Counted from the first letter of the stretch, positions 1 through 7,945 are shown. The stretch: 64,000 nucleotides of DNA from Leucobacter sp. CX169 (GCF_017161405.1 NZ_CP071051.1:930001-994000); one strand, 5' to 3'. Notes: generated by a model from the letters alone, not told the origin. Numbers and translations: made by a program.

Positions 1-405
1 GAGGCGCTCGCGAGCAATTTCGCCCTCTCGCCGCCGGCGCCGGCCCAGCAGGTCGCGCTCGACGCATTCAGCCCCGAGACCTACGCCGACCGTGACGCCG
101 TGGTGGCGGGCTTCGCTCGCGCCCGCGCGCTCATCCTGTCGGCGGAGTCGGAACTGAACTGGGGCCCGGCGGCGCCGTCGGACGGCGCGTTTTACTACTA
201 CTCAGACCTGGGCCCGCAACTCGAGCGCTTTGCCGACTCGTCAGCATACGCCCGGGCGGTGCTGGACGGCGCCGACGTCGCGCTCGTGCCGGGAATCGAC
301 TTCGACCCCGTTGGGGGTGCGCGCACCGTCCGGCTCTCCTACGCCGCGGGGGAGTCCGCGGTGGCGGAGGCGCTCGAGCGGATCCTGCGGTTTCAGGAAA
401 AGTAG
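1..405 (+). CDS. Aminotransferase class I/II, C-terminal part (5' end outside window)
   Basis: The frame is open from base 1 and gives 134 residues before the stop. The segment has the look of the small C-terminal domain of a fold-type I PLP aminotransferase: a YADRDAVVAGFARAR-like helix, then GAFYYYSDLG, the usual substrate-domain strand containing G-A-F-Y. It ends with a short helix (ALERILRF) typical of the family terminus. The catalytic lysine lies upstream of the window, so substrate specificity cannot be judged. It converges on the minus-strand rhodanese gene with a 38-bp gap. Family assignment is fairly firm; aspartate or aromatic specificity is unknown. Confidence 0.7.
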   Translation, partial: EALASNFALSPPAPAQQVALDAFSPETYADRDAVVAGFARARALILSAESELNWGPAAPSDGAFYYYSDLGPQLERFADSSAYARAVLDGADVALVPGIDFDPVGGARTVRLSYAAGESAVAEALERILRFQEK

Positions 406-443
406 GTAGAACCAGCGGTGGCCCGCCGAGGCGCCACGTCTCG

Positions 444-842
444 CTATTTGACGAGCGGGATCTGCGTTGCTTCGGCAGCTTGCTCGATCGAGCCCAGGTT
501 GGTGACGTGTTCGAAGCCCGCGGCCTCCATCTGGGCGACCGCCTGGCTCGAGCGATTTCCGGAGCGACAGTACACGACATACTCGGCTTCGGGGTCGAGG
601 CTGGGCAGTGCCGCGGTGAACGCTCCGCTGGAGAAGTCAAGGAGTTCGGCGCCCGAAAGGTGTCCGGCGGCAAATTCCTCGGGAGTGCGTACGTCTAGCA
701 CCACCGTGTCGCTCGTGACCGCAACCGGTTCGGCTGGCGCGCTCGTGCACGCGGTCAATGCGGCAGTGATCGTGACCGCGCCGATGAGGGCGGTCACGAT
801 CGCCGAGACGCGGCGGCGTGGGGTGGAGCGTGCGGGGTGCAT
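444..842 (-). CDS. Rhodanese-domain lipoprotein
   Basis: The product is 132 residues, starting at the Met before HPARSTPRRR. A basic n-region and hydrophobic core lead to a lipobox LTAC with Cys32, so the protein should be lipid-anchored outside the membrane. A single rhodanese domain follows (VLDVRTPEEFAAGH, then the active loop CRSGNRS with Cys92), the cysteine that carries the persulfide sulfur. A longer in-frame extension to base 1148 exists but would run through two neighbouring genes and hide the signal peptide, so I rejected it. It is the last gene of a minus-strand operon with two Cys-rich miniproteins and thioredoxin, diverging from a CstR-like repressor. Role inferred: extracytoplasmic sulfane-sulfur transfer. 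Confidence 0.85.
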   Translation of the reverse strand: MHPARSTPRRRVSAIVTALIGAVTITAALTACTSAPAEPVAVTSDTVVLDVRTPEEFAAGHLSGAELLDFSSGAFTAALPSLDPEAEYVVYCRSGNRSSQAVAQMEAAGFEHVTNLGSIEQAAEATQIPLVK

Positions 843-849
843 GCGGGGC

Positions 850-969
850 CTAGCGCTCGCAGGCGCAGCGGTCGGCAACCGCGACGCCCTCGAGGGCGTC
901 CTCGATGTGTTCGCCGCAGCCGGCCCAGGTCGGCTTCGAGCAGTTCTCGCAGGTGATTCGTGCGCACAT
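850..969 (-). CDS. 39-residue Cys-rich miniprotein with CxxC and TWAGCG motif (paralog 2)
   Basis: This short reading frame encodes 39 residues starting MCARITCENC, then TWAGCGEH, and ending DRCACER. It has two CxxC-like pairs (CENC and CAC near the end) and a central single Cys. The first 22 residues align without gaps to the start of the 61-residue protein at 1398-1583, sharing the T-C-x-x-C-x-K-x-T-W-A-G-C-G core. It lies 45 bp downstream of thioredoxin and 7 bp upstream of the rhodanese gene on the same strand. The conserved cysteines suggest zinc binding or persulfide or thiol chemistry; function is unknown. The paralogy and operon position are the reasons to accept so short a gene. Confidence 0.75.
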   Translation of the reverse strand: MCARITCENCSKPTWAGCGEHIEDALEGVAVADRCACER

Positions 970-1014
970 AATGGATCCTTTTCAGTACGGGTGAGGGTGA
1001 CGGGAAAGTAGAAG

Positions 1015-1386
1015 TTACTGGGCGGTCGCCTGCTGCGCGGCGATCTGGCGACGCACGTCGTCCATGTCGAGCGCGCGGGCACCGGCGATGAGCTCGTCGA
1101 GCTGCGCGGGCGGCAGCGCGCCGGCCTGCGAGAACACGCCGATGCCATCGCGGAAGACCATCAGCGTCGGGATCGACGTGATGCGGAAGCCGGCGGCGAG
1201 ATCCTGCTCGGCCTCGGTGTCGACCGAGCCGAAGACGATGTCGGGGTTTGCCTCGGACGCGGCCTCGTAGGTCGGCGCGAACGCCTTGCAGGGGCCGCAC
1301 CAGGCGGCCCAGAAGTCAACGAGGACGATGCCGTCGGCCGAGACCGTCTCGGCAAAGTTGGTGCTCGTGAGTTCGGTGGTGGCCAT
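1015..1386 (-). CDS. trxA: Thioredoxin
   Basis: The 123-residue protein carries the classical FWAAWCGPCK active site (Cys30 and Cys33), the cis-proline loop SIPTLMVF and the expected thioredoxin length plus a C-terminal tail of about 15 residues. No signal peptide is present, so it is cytoplasmic. It would reduce disulfides or persulfides in partner proteins. It sits between two paralogous Cys-rich miniproteins in the operon controlled by the divergent CstR-like repressor, so here it is probably a dedicated reductant for sulfane-sulfur stress and not the housekeeping thioredoxin. That role is inferred from context only. Confidence 0.93.
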   Translation of the reverse strand: MATTELTSTNFAETVSADGIVLVDFWAAWCGPCKAFAPTYEAASEANPDIVFGSVDTEAEQDLAAGFRITSIPTLMVFRDGIGVFSQAGALPPAQLDELIAGARALDMDDVRRQIAAQQATAQ

Positions 1387-1397
1387 GGTGGATTCTC

Positions 1398-1583
1398 CTA
1401 TCGGCGGAAGATTCGAGCGAAAAAGCCTGGGCGTTCGGCCCGGGCGGCGTCAATCTGCGCCTGGGTATGTGAGCCGCCGCACCAGTTTGACGCGGGAACG
1501 CTCATTTTTACCTGAGCGACATGCTGGCCGCAGCCGGCCCACGTGGTCTTCGTGCAGGTGCGGCAGGTGGTCGGGCGACACAT
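1398..1583 (-). CDS. 61-residue Cys-rich miniprotein with CxxC and TWAGCG motif (paralog 1)
   Basis: The protein starts MCRPTTCRTC and continues with TWAGCGQHV, then a second part containing NWCGG and an alanine- and arginine-rich helix. It therefore has five or so cysteines in 61 residues. The N-terminal 22 residues match the 39-residue protein at 850-969; the C-terminal half is unique. It is the first gene of the minus-strand operon, preceded by GAGG at a suitable distance, and its promoter overlaps a CstR-type palindrome. The likely role is a small metal- or sulfur-binding cytoplasmic protein. I do not recognise a characterised family. Confidence 0.85.
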   Translation of the reverse strand: MCRPTTCRTCTKTTWAGCGQHVAQVKMSVPASNWCGGSHTQAQIDAARAERPGFFARIFRR

Positions 1584-1614
1584 GGGCGGTCCTCAATTCG
1601 GATCATTGGCTGAA

Positions 1615-1662
1615 AGGATACCCCCGGGGGTATCTCTGAAATCATACCCCAGGGGGTATCCT
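1615..1662. promoter_or_regulatory. Divergent promoter with two CstR/CsoR-type operators
   Basis: Two GC-centred palindromes flanked by ATA and TAT lie between the divergent genes. Site A (1617-1634) is a perfect 18-bp palindrome, GATACCCCCGGGGGTATC. Site B (1644-1659) is ATACCCCAGGGGGTAT with one central mismatch. This matches the known operator style of CsoR/CstR repressors (AT-rich ends around a G/C tract). Each site overlaps a TATCCT that could serve as a -10 element: one at 1657-1662 for the plus-strand repressor and its mirror at 1615-1620 for the minus-strand operon. Binding should therefore block both promoters. Confidence 0.85.
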
Positions 1663-1694
1663 GGATGTCAAGCTCGTTCGATGAGAGGACTCCC

Positions 1695-1982
1695 ATGACA
1701 GACGTAACTCCGAGTCAGTCGCTTCGTGACCAGGAGGCGCAGCGCAAGTTGGTGAACCGGTTGCGTCGTGCGCACGGGCAACTTGCGGCCGTCATTACCG
1801 CCGTTGAGAACGAGGCGCACTGCCGCGAGGTTGTGCAGCAGCTCTCAGCGGTGTCGAAGGCGCTCGATCGCGCCGGTTTCCTGGTGATTTCCCACGCGCT
1901 CCAGGAGTGCCTGAGCGATCCCGATGGCGAGAACGTCGCGCAGAAGGACGAGCTCGAGAAGTTGTTTCTCTCCCTGGCCTAG
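1695..1982 (+). CDS. CsoR-family transcriptional repressor, CstR-like (persulfide sensor)
   Basis: The 95-residue all-helical DUF156 protein starts at ATG 1695, after GAGAGG. It has the family core RLRRAHGQL, HCREVVQQLSAVSKALDRAGF and a final Cys in LQECL. The two key cysteines are Cys43 and Cys72, spaced 29 apart as in both CsoR and CstR. The residue four before the second Cys, where copper sensors carry His, is Ala68, and a His lies one position further upstream. That argues for the two-cysteine persulfide-sensing CstR type over Cu(I) sensing. The divergent operon encodes rhodanese and thioredoxin, which supports sulfane sulfur as the signal. Two palindromic operators precede it. Copper sensing is the alternative. 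Confidence 0.85.
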   Translation: MTDVTPSQSLRDQEAQRKLVNRLRRAHGQLAAVITAVENEAHCREVVQQLSAVSKALDRAGFLVISHALQECLSDPDGENVAQKDELEKLFLSLA

Positions 1983-1995
1983 GGAGGCGATGCGG

Positions 1996-2475
1996 CTAGC
2001 GGGCGGCGCGCACCTCGGTGCCCTCGGGCAGGCCGGTGCGCTGCTGCAGGGCAGCCGTGCTGCGCCAGGTGCCGGCGGCGTCCGTTGCGAGGTTCAGGCC
2101 AGCGGCGACGACGGCCGCGTTCTGCACCTCGAGCTGCACGAGCGTGATGGCGGTCAGCAGGTGCTCGCCGGTGTCGGCGAGGGCGCGGGAGATTGCCGAG
2201 CGTGCGGCGACGCTCGCGGCGTCGGGGGCCGTGCCGCGCACCGCGGTGACGCCGCGGCCGTAGCTGACGTCGTCGCCCGAGAGTACCGTCGCCTCGAACG
2301 CGGGCGCGGCTGCGGGATCGGCCGACGCGGCCTCGCGCACCTCAACCCGCAGCTCGCTGCTGTTGGACGCCGGCGCGACCGAGAACGGAAGCGCACGGCC
2401 CGCCGGGGCGACGCCCGCGGGCTCGTTCGTGTGCTCATGCGGCGCCGACTGGCCGAATGTGAACTTCAGATTCAT
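1996..2475 (-). CDS. Hypothetical 159-residue protein
   Basis: I chose the Met before NLKFTFGQS because AGGAGAGG precedes it at normal spacing; a longer upstream frame has no such site. The protein is soluble, alanine-rich and lacks a signal peptide or membrane segment. Its middle contains a short DDVSYGRGV motif, and its second half is helical (ARSAISRALADTGEHLLTAITLVQLEVQNAA). I do not recognise a family. It converges tail-to-tail with the CstR-like gene with only 13 bp between stops, and lies downstream of alanine dehydrogenase on the same strand beyond a terminator-like hairpin. Confidence 0.65.
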   Translation of the reverse strand: MNLKFTFGQSAPHEHTNEPAGVAPAGRALPFSVAPASNSSELRVEVREAASADPAAAPAFEATVLSGDDVSYGRGVTAVRGTAPDAASVAARSAISRALADTGEHLLTAITLVQLEVQNAAVVAAGLNLATDAAGTWRSTAALQQRTGLPEGTEVRAAR

Positions 2476-2540
2476 GGGGTCCTCTCCTGGCCGTCTGGCG
2501 CAGGTCAAGCCTATGCGCCCCCGCCTGGGCGAAACGCGAC

Positions 2541-2572
2541 AGCGGGGCCCGGGCGTGTGCCCGGACCCCGCT
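2541..2572 (-). terminator. Hairpin after alanine dehydrogenase
   Basis: A 14-bp stem with one mismatch (AGCGGGGCCCGGGC against GCCCGGACCCCGCT) closes on the 4-base loop GTGT. It lies 18 bp beyond the ald stop. The U-tract is poor (TGTCGCGTTTCG on the minus strand), so it is terminator-like in structure only. Confidence 0.6.
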
Positions 2573-2590
2573 GCGTGCAGAAGCGAATGC

Positions 2591-3718
2591 TTACGCGTTT
2601 GCCGCCAGTACGTCGGCGACGTTCGACGCAGCGAGCTGCGGGAACGCATCCGAGACGCCCTTGTTGGTGATGGCGCCCTCGTGTGCGTTGAGGCCCTTTG
2701 CGAGTGCCTCGTCAGCGCTGAGTGCCTTGACCCAGCCCTTGTCGGCGATCGCGACGACGTAGGGCATGGTGGCGTTGGTGAGGGCCGCGGTGGCGGTCTC
2801 GGGGACAGCGCCGGGCATGTTCGCTACGCAGTAGTAGATCGAGTTGTGCACCGGGAAGGTGGGGTTGTCGTGCGTGGTGGGCACCGAGTTCTCGAAGCAA
2901 CCACCCTGGTCGATCGCGATGTCGACGAGCACGGAGCCCGGCTTCATTGCGGCAACCATCTCGTCGGTGACGAGCTTGGGGGCCTTCTCGCCCGGGATGA
3001 GGACCGAGCCGATCACGAGATCGGCGTCCTTCAGCGCCTCCGAGATGTTGTGCGCGTTCGACGTGCGGGTCTGGATGCCGCCGTTGAACTCGTCCTCAAG
3101 CTGCTTCAGGCGGGGGATCGCGATGTCGATGATCGTGACGTCCGAGCCCATGCCGTAGGCCACGCGTGCGGCCTGCTCGCCGGCAGCGCCGCCGCCGATG
3201 ACGACGGTCTTCGCCTTGCGGGTCGCGGTCACGCCACCGAGGAGGACGCCACGGCCGCCGGCCGGCTTCATAAGCTGGTAGGCGCCGATCTGTGCCGACA
3301 GGCGGCCAGCAACCTCAGACATGGGGGCGAGCAGCGGCAGGCCGCGGTTCGCGAGCTGCACGGTCTCGTACGCGATGGCCGTGGTGCCCGATGCCAGTAC
3401 GGCCTCGGTCAGCGTCTGGTCCGCGGCGAGGTGCAGGTAGGTGAAGAGGATCTGACCCTTGCGCAGCTTCGAGTACTCCGAAGCGATGGGCTCCTTGACC
3501 TTCAGGATCATGTCCGAGTCGGCCCAGACCTGGTCGGCCGTGTCGACGATCTTCGCACCGGCGGCGATGTACGCCGCATCGGTGATTGCTGAGCCGAGGC
3601 CGGCGCCGGCCTGTACGAGGACCTCGTGACCGCGGCGCGCGAGCTCGAAGACGCCCGCTTCCGTGATCGCGACGCGGTTCTCGTTGTTCTTGATCTCGGT
3701 GGGAATACCGACGCGCAT
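2591..3718 (-). CDS. ald: Alanine dehydrogenase
   Basis: This enzyme reversibly converts L-alanine and NAD+ to pyruvate, ammonium and NADH in the cytoplasm. The product is 375 residues, the usual length. It starts MRVGIPTEIKNNENRVA, and the catalytic pair falls exactly where expected: Lys75 in LKVKEP and His96 in FTYLHLA. The Rossmann motif is VVIGGGAAGEQAARVA. I placed the start at the second in-frame ATG (3718): TGGAG sits six bases before it, and the protein then begins like its homologues, while an ATG 12 bp upstream would use the RBS itself as codons. It diverges from an Lrp/AsnC regulator that probably activates it in response to alanine. Confidence 0.96.
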   Translation of the reverse strand: MRVGIPTEIKNNENRVAITEAGVFELARRGHEVLVQAGAGLGSAITDAAYIAAGAKIVDTADQVWADSDMILKVKEPIASEYSKLRKGQILFTYLHLAADQTLTEAVLASGTTAIAYETVQLANRGLPLLAPMSEVAGRLSAQIGAYQLMKPAGGRGVLLGGVTATRKAKTVVIGGGAAGEQAARVAYGMGSDVTIIDIAIPRLKQLEDEFNGGIQTRTSNAHNISEALKDADLVIGSVLIPGEKAPKLVTDEMVAAMKPGSVLVDIAIDQGGCFENSVPTTHDNPTFPVHNSIYYCVANMPGAVPETATAALTNATMPYVVAIADKGWVKALSADEALAKGLNAHEGAITNKGVSDAFPQLAASNVADVLAANA

Positions 3719-3887
3719 GATGTGCTCCATCTAGATGAGTTGGGTTCAGACCCGGAAATCTGGGCGCCACAGTGGTGCCCCAAGCCGAATCTCATTGTGC
3801 AGCCTATTCGAGATGCGCGGAGAAACGTAGAATTAGCTTCGGATATCGTTGAAGACGGTTGTTGAAACCGCGTGAAGGGGTGGTTGC
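3719..3887. promoter_or_regulatory. ald / Lrp-type regulator divergent promoter region
   Basis: The 169-bp gap between divergent genes contains an imperfect 19-bp inverted repeat at 3762-3780 (GGGCGCCAC, A, GTGGTGCCC; 8 of 9 pairs). A second pair, ATCTC and GAGAT, lies around 3790-3815. These are candidate sites for the regulator encoded at 3888. The assignment rests on position; no family-specific consensus can be verified by eye. Confidence 0.45.
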
Positions 3888-4376
3888 ATGGGTGATCGGT
3901 CGAAGAATCTGCGAGGCGCCGAGGTGTTGGACGACGTCGACAGCGAAATTGTGGCTCTGTTGCAGTCGAACGGGCGCATGACGAACGCGGAGCTTGCCGA
4001 GCGCGTCGGGGTCGCCGCCTCGACCTGTGTCGCGCGCGTGCGCAGCCTGGTTTCGCGAGGTGTCATCACGGGCTTCGCGGCCCAGGTGGACCCGGTCGCG
4101 ATGGGCATGAACCTGCAAGTGCTCGTGAGCGTCACTATCCGCTCGGGCGCGCGCCAGCGCATCCAAGAGCTCAGCGACGAGCTGCGCGGCCTCCCCGAGG
4201 TGCTCCAGCTGTTCTTCCTGGGCGGCGTCGAGGACTTCATCATTCACCTGGCCGCGCGCGATGCCGACCACGTGCGCGAGTTCGTGATGGACCACCTCTC
4301 GGTGCACCCCGCCGTCTCGTCGACGCGGACGAGCATTGTCTTCGCGCACCACGCGAACCCGGTGCGCTCGATCTAG
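3888..4376 (+). CDS. aldR: Lrp/AsnC-family regulator, probable AldR
   Basis: The 162-residue protein has an N-terminal winged HTH (DSEIVALLQSNGRMTNAELAERVGVAASTCVARVRSLVSRGVITGF) and a C-terminal RAM/AsnC effector domain (VLVSVTIRS, FFLGGVEDFIIHLAARD). The GG(V)EDF segment is the usual ligand-pocket turn. It is transcribed divergently from alanine dehydrogenase, the classical arrangement of AldR, which senses alanine and activates ald. The nicotinamidase gene follows 10 bp downstream and may be co-transcribed. The AldR name rests on this context. Confidence 0.88.
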   Translation: MGDRSKNLRGAEVLDDVDSEIVALLQSNGRMTNAELAERVGVAASTCVARVRSLVSRGVITGFAAQVDPVAMGMNLQVLVSVTIRSGARQRIQELSDELRGLPEVLQLFFLGGVEDFIIHLAARDADHVREFVMDHLSVHPAVSSTRTSIVFAHHANPVRSI

Positions 4377-4386
4377 AGTGGTCCGT

Positions 4387-4959
4387 ATGACCCGTGCGCT
4401 TCTCATCGTCGATGTCCAGAATGATTTCACGGAGGGCGGGGCGCTCGGCGTGGACGGCGGGAACGCCGTTGCCGCGGGGGTGACCGAGCTGCTCCGCGGC
4501 AACCCTCGTTACGCCCTCGTCGCGGCGTCGCGCGACTGGCACGACGCGGACGGCGACAACGGCGGGCACTTCGCCGCCGCGGGCGAGGCCCCCGACTTCG
4601 CGGGCACCTGGCCGCGGCACTGCGTTGCCGGCACCGACGGCGCCGACTATCACCCGGCGATTGACGTTGACCGCATCGACGTGCATGTGCGCAAGGGCAT
4701 GGGCGAGCCCGCGTACTCGGCGTTCGAGGGCGAAACGACATCGGGGGAGCGTCTGCAGGACGTGCTGGCCAAGGCTGGCGTGGACGAGCTCGACGTCGTC
4801 GGCATCGCGACCGACTACTGCGTGCGGGCCTCGGCGCTCGACGCGCTGCGGGCGGGCCTCAGCGTGCGCGTGCGCAGCGACCTCGTCGCGGGCGTCGCCC
4901 CCGAGAGCTCGGTCGCGGCGCTCAAGGAGATGGCGGCTGCCGGTATCACGATCGTCTAG
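4387..4959 (+). CDS. pncA: Nicotinamidase / isochorismatase-family amidase
   Basis: This enzyme hydrolyses nicotinamide to nicotinate plus ammonia, feeding NAD salvage. The 190-residue protein carries the catalytic triad of the cysteine-hydrolase family: Asp9 in VDVQNDF, Lys103 in VRKGM and Cys145 in ATDYCVRAS. The metal-binding motif begins SRDWH (Asp50, His52), and TWPRHC follows. These are PncA hallmarks, as opposed to generic isochorismatases. The start at 4387 gives MTRALLIVDVQ, the normal N-terminus; the longer upstream frame overlaps aldR. Pyrazinamide activation would be expected from the family. Confidence 0.92.
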   Translation: MTRALLIVDVQNDFTEGGALGVDGGNAVAAGVTELLRGNPRYALVAASRDWHDADGDNGGHFAAAGEAPDFAGTWPRHCVAGTDGADYHPAIDVDRIDVHVRKGMGEPAYSAFEGETTSGERLQDVLAKAGVDELDVVGIATDYCVRASALDALRAGLSVRVRSDLVAGVAPESSVAALKEMAAAGITIV

Positions 4960-4973
4960 GTCCACCGCTTTCG

Positions 4974-4987
4974 GGCAGGATCCTGCC
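4974..4987. repeat. 14-bp palindromic repeat GGCAGGATCCTGCC, copy 1
   Basis: This is a perfect 14-bp palindrome 14 bp after the pncA stop, the only non-coding copy. Exact copies also occur at 9936-9949, 15354-15367 and 25543-25556, with a 13/14 copy at 57014-57027. It contains a GATC. Confidence 0.75.
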
Positions 4988-5008
4988 GGATCGCTCGCAC
5001 AGACGCCA

Positions 5009-5040
5009 GTGGCCCGCCGCTCAGTCGAGCGACGGGCCAC
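5009..5040. terminator. Bidirectional hairpin between pncA and potD
   Basis: A 14-bp stem with one mismatch (GTGGCCCGCCGCTC with GAGCGACGGGCCAC) closes on the loop AGTC. It lies between convergent pncA and potD, 50 bp and 17 bp from their stops. Neither side has a strong T-run. Confidence 0.7.
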
Positions 5041-5057
5041 CAGTGTTTCAGGGGAGG

Positions 5058-6173
5058 TTAGCCCTTGAAGGTTTCCCAGATCTTCGAGTAGTTCGAGAGC
5101 TCCTCGTTGTTGCACGGGGCGACCGGAAGCGCGAGCTTGTAGTCGGCGGGGATCGTGATGGCGGGGCTCGCGGCGAGCTCCGGGTCCATCAGTTCCTCGA
5201 TGCCCGTGAGGCCCGAGCCGTACGCCTGGAAGTTCACGGCCACGGCCATGTTCTCCGGGTCCATCATCCAGTTCATGAACGTCTTCGCCTGATCGACGTT
5301 CTTCGCGCCGCTCGGGATGGTGAAGTTGTCCTGCCAGAGGGCGATGCCCTCGGTCGGGTAGACGTACTTGATCGCCGGGTTGTCGAGCGATGCGCGATAC
5401 GCGGCGCCGTTCCAGATCATGGCCATGGCCTGCTCGCCACCCGCCATGCGCTCGAGAATGCCGTCGCTGTTGATGGTGGCGACCTTCGGCTTGAAGTCAA
5501 CGAGCAGATCCTGCACGGCCTGCAGCTCGGCACCATCGGTGGTGCAGAACTCGCCGCCGGTGACGCGCATCGCGTTGTTGACGCCCTCGGTCATGTCGTT
5601 CATGATCCCGACCTTGCCTGCAGAAGCGGGCGGGTTGAAGTAGTCCGCCCACGAGGTCGGAGCCTCCGACTCAGGGATGACGTCCGAGTTGTACGCGAAC
5701 GACGTCGTGCCGTACAGGTACGGGGTCGAGTACTGGCGGCCCTCGTCGAAGTAGACGTCGAGGAACTCGGGCTTGATGTTGCCGCCGTTCGGGAACTTCG
5801 AAGCATCGATCTTCATGAGCAGGCCCGACTCGGCGAGAATCTGCACCATGTAGTCGGAGGGGACGACGACGTCGTAGCCCGCCCCGTCAGAGGCGCGGAG
5901 CTTCGCTTCGAGGCTCTCGTTCGAGTCGTAGTAGTCGACGTTCAGCGTGATGCCGGTGTCTTCCTTGAACTTCGTGACGAGCTCTTCGGGGTAGTAGTCG
6001 CTCCACGTGTAGAGGTTGACTTCGCCGCTCGTTGCCTCGACGAACTCGGTCGAAGAGGCGCCTTCGCCCTCGCCCGCTCCGTCAGTGACGCCGCCGCCGC
6101 ACGCGGTGAGGGCGAGCGTGCCGACCGCGACCGCCGCGATCACGGCGCCGCGGGTGCCTGATTTACGCATCAT
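5058..6173 (-). CDS. potD: Polyamine ABC transporter substrate-binding lipoprotein (PotD/F-type)
   Basis: The 371-residue protein begins MMRKSGTRGAV after AAGGAG. It has a signal peptide ending in the lipobox LTAC and a low-complexity linker. The mature domain opens VNLYTWSDYYPEELVTKFKEDTGITLNVDYY, a signature of periplasmic spermidine/putrescine-binding proteins. It also contains YDVVVPSDYMV and the AYNSDV motif, which line the polyamine pocket. The length is normal for PotD. It is the last gene of a four-gene overlapping operon, and its start lies 10 bp inside the potC coding end. It captures substrate outside the membrane and delivers it to PotB/PotC. Spermidine versus putrescine cannot be decided. 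Confidence 0.92.
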   Translation of the reverse strand: MMRKSGTRGAVIAAVAVGTLALTACGGGVTDGAGEGEGASSTEFVEATSGEVNLYTWSDYYPEELVTKFKEDTGITLNVDYYDSNESLEAKLRASDGAGYDVVVPSDYMVQILAESGLLMKIDASKFPNGGNIKPEFLDVYFDEGRQYSTPYLYGTTSFAYNSDVIPESEAPTSWADYFNPPASAGKVGIMNDMTEGVNNAMRVTGGEFCTTDGAELQAVQDLLVDFKPKVATINSDGILERMAGGEQAMAMIWNGAAYRASLDNPAIKYVYPTEGIALWQDNFTIPSGAKNVDQAKTFMNWMMDPENMAVAVNFQAYGSGLTGIEELMDPELAASPAITIPADYKLALPVAPCNNEELSNYSKIWETFKG

Positions 6174-7026
6174 TTTTGCTCCTTCGTTGGGACTGTAGAT
6201 AGGTAATGGTGGTGACAACAATGGCCAGTACGAGCAAGAGCGTCGCGACGACGTTGACGGCGGGGCTCGCGCCGCGCCGAATCATGCTGAACAGGTACAC
6301 CGGCAGCGGGGTTGCGCCGGATGCGGAGAGGAAGTTGGAGATGATGAAGTCGTCGAGCGAGATCACGAATGCGAGGATCGCGCCCGAGATGATGCCGGGG
6401 GCGAGCAGCGGCAGCGTGATCCTGCGGAACATCTGGAAGGTCGACGCGCCGAGGTCGGTGGCCGCCTCGAAGTAGGTCGTGCCGAGCCCCTTGAGTCTGG
6501 CCCGCACGGGCATCAGCGCGAACGGGATGCAGAACGAGATGTGCGCGAGGATCAGCGCCATCATGCCGGGCGGCAGACCGATGATGCGGATGAAGCCGAG
6601 CGTCGCCACGGCGAGCACGATCTCGGGAATCACGAGCGGGGCGGTCAGGATCGCGACGGCGATGCCGCTGCCGTTGCGGTGCAGGCGCTCGACCGACACC
6701 GCGAACAGGATCGCGAAGATGGTCGAGACGAGCGTCGCGACGATCGCGATCTGCAACGAGACGCCGACGGACTTCAGCAGGTTTTCGTTCTCGAAGACGT
6801 AGGTGAACCAGCGGAGGCTGAAGCCCTTCCAGATCAGCGCCGAGTCGCCCTCGTTGAAGGCGTAGATCGTCGTGATGAGGATCGGGATGTACAGGAACAC
6901 GATGCCGAGCACCGCGATCGGGCCGACGGCGGGGAAGTCCTGCAGGCGGAGCGCGCGCGGGGTGCGGCGACGGGCGGGCGCGGGCGCGGGAGCCGGCGCG
7001 GGCGGGGAAACCGTCGAGTTCGTCAC
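6163..7026 (-). CDS. potC: Polyamine ABC transporter permease, PotC-type
   Basis: The 287-residue inner-membrane protein has an Ala-Pro-rich cytoplasmic N-terminus (residues 8-20) followed by about six transmembrane helices. The EAA loop reads EAATDLGASTFQMFRRITLPLLAPGI, the coupling helix for the ATPase, and PotC-like FVISLDDFIISNFLS follows. It forms the channel with the neighbouring permease at 7023-7949, with which it shares an ATGA overlap. The downstream potD start overlaps its 3' end by 11 bp, indicating translational coupling. Confidence 0.92.
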   Translation of the reverse strand: MTNSTVSPPAPAPAPAPARRRTPRALRLQDFPAVGPIAVLGIVFLYIPILITTIYAFNEGDSALIWKGFSLRWFTYVFENENLLKSVGVSLQIAIVATLVSTIFAILFAVSVERLHRNGSGIAVAILTAPLVIPEIVLAVATLGFIRIIGLPPGMMALILAHISFCIPFALMPVRARLKGLGTTYFEAATDLGASTFQMFRRITLPLLAPGIISGAILAFVISLDDFIISNFLSASGATPLPVYLFSMIRRGASPAVNVVATLLLVLAIVVTTITYLQSQRRSKNDA

Positions 7027-7945
7027 AGTGAGATCTCCACTTTCTTGCCGGACTTCTTGGAGTAGAACCCGATGAAGGCGAGGGCGATCGCGAGCATGAC
7101 CAGGATGATCACGGACAGCGCTGCGCCAAACGGCCAGTTCCGGGAGTCGCCGAACTGCGAGGCGATGAGGTTACCGATGAGCAGCACCTTGCCGCCGCCG
7201 AGCAGCACGGGCTGCACGTAGGAGCCGAACGCGGGCATGAACACGAGCAGCACGCCCGAGACGATGCCCGGCATGGCGACCGGCAACAGGATCCTGCGCA
7301 CCACGGTGAGCTTGCGCGCCCCGAGATCGTAGGCCGCCTCGGCGAGCCGGAAGTCGAAGCCGGCGAGCGAGGAGTAGATCGGCAGCACCATGAACGGCAG
7401 GAAGGTGTAGATGAGGCCGAGCTGTGACGCGAAGGGCGTGTAGAGCAGCTCGGCGGGCTCGAGGCCGAAGAAGCCGCGGGTGTTGTTGATGATGCCGTTG
7501 TCGTTGAGGATGAGCATCCAGGCGTAGGTGCGCACGAGGAGGTTCGTCCAAAACGGCACGGTGACGAGCATGACGAGCAGGCTCTGCAGCTTGGGCTTCC
7601 GCGTCGCCATCCAGAGCGCGAGCGGGAACGACAGGGCGATGCAGACGATCGTCGTGACGGCCGCCTGCCAGAGCGAGTCGCCGAACACCTTGAGGTAGCG
7701 GGGGTCGAAGGCGGTATTGCCGACGAAGTCGGTCTGGAACAGGAAGTTCTTGTAGCCCTCGGTGGAGAACTCGTAGATCACGCCGCCGCCGGTGTCGGGG
7801 CGGCTGAGGAACGAGAACAGCACGATGATGACGAGCGGGCCGACCGTGAAGAGGGCGCCGATGATCAGGGCGGGCGTGCTGGCGAGCCAGTGCAGGCTGC
7901 CGGCGCGGGCCGGATCCTTCCGCCGTTTCGCCTGGACTGTGGCGG

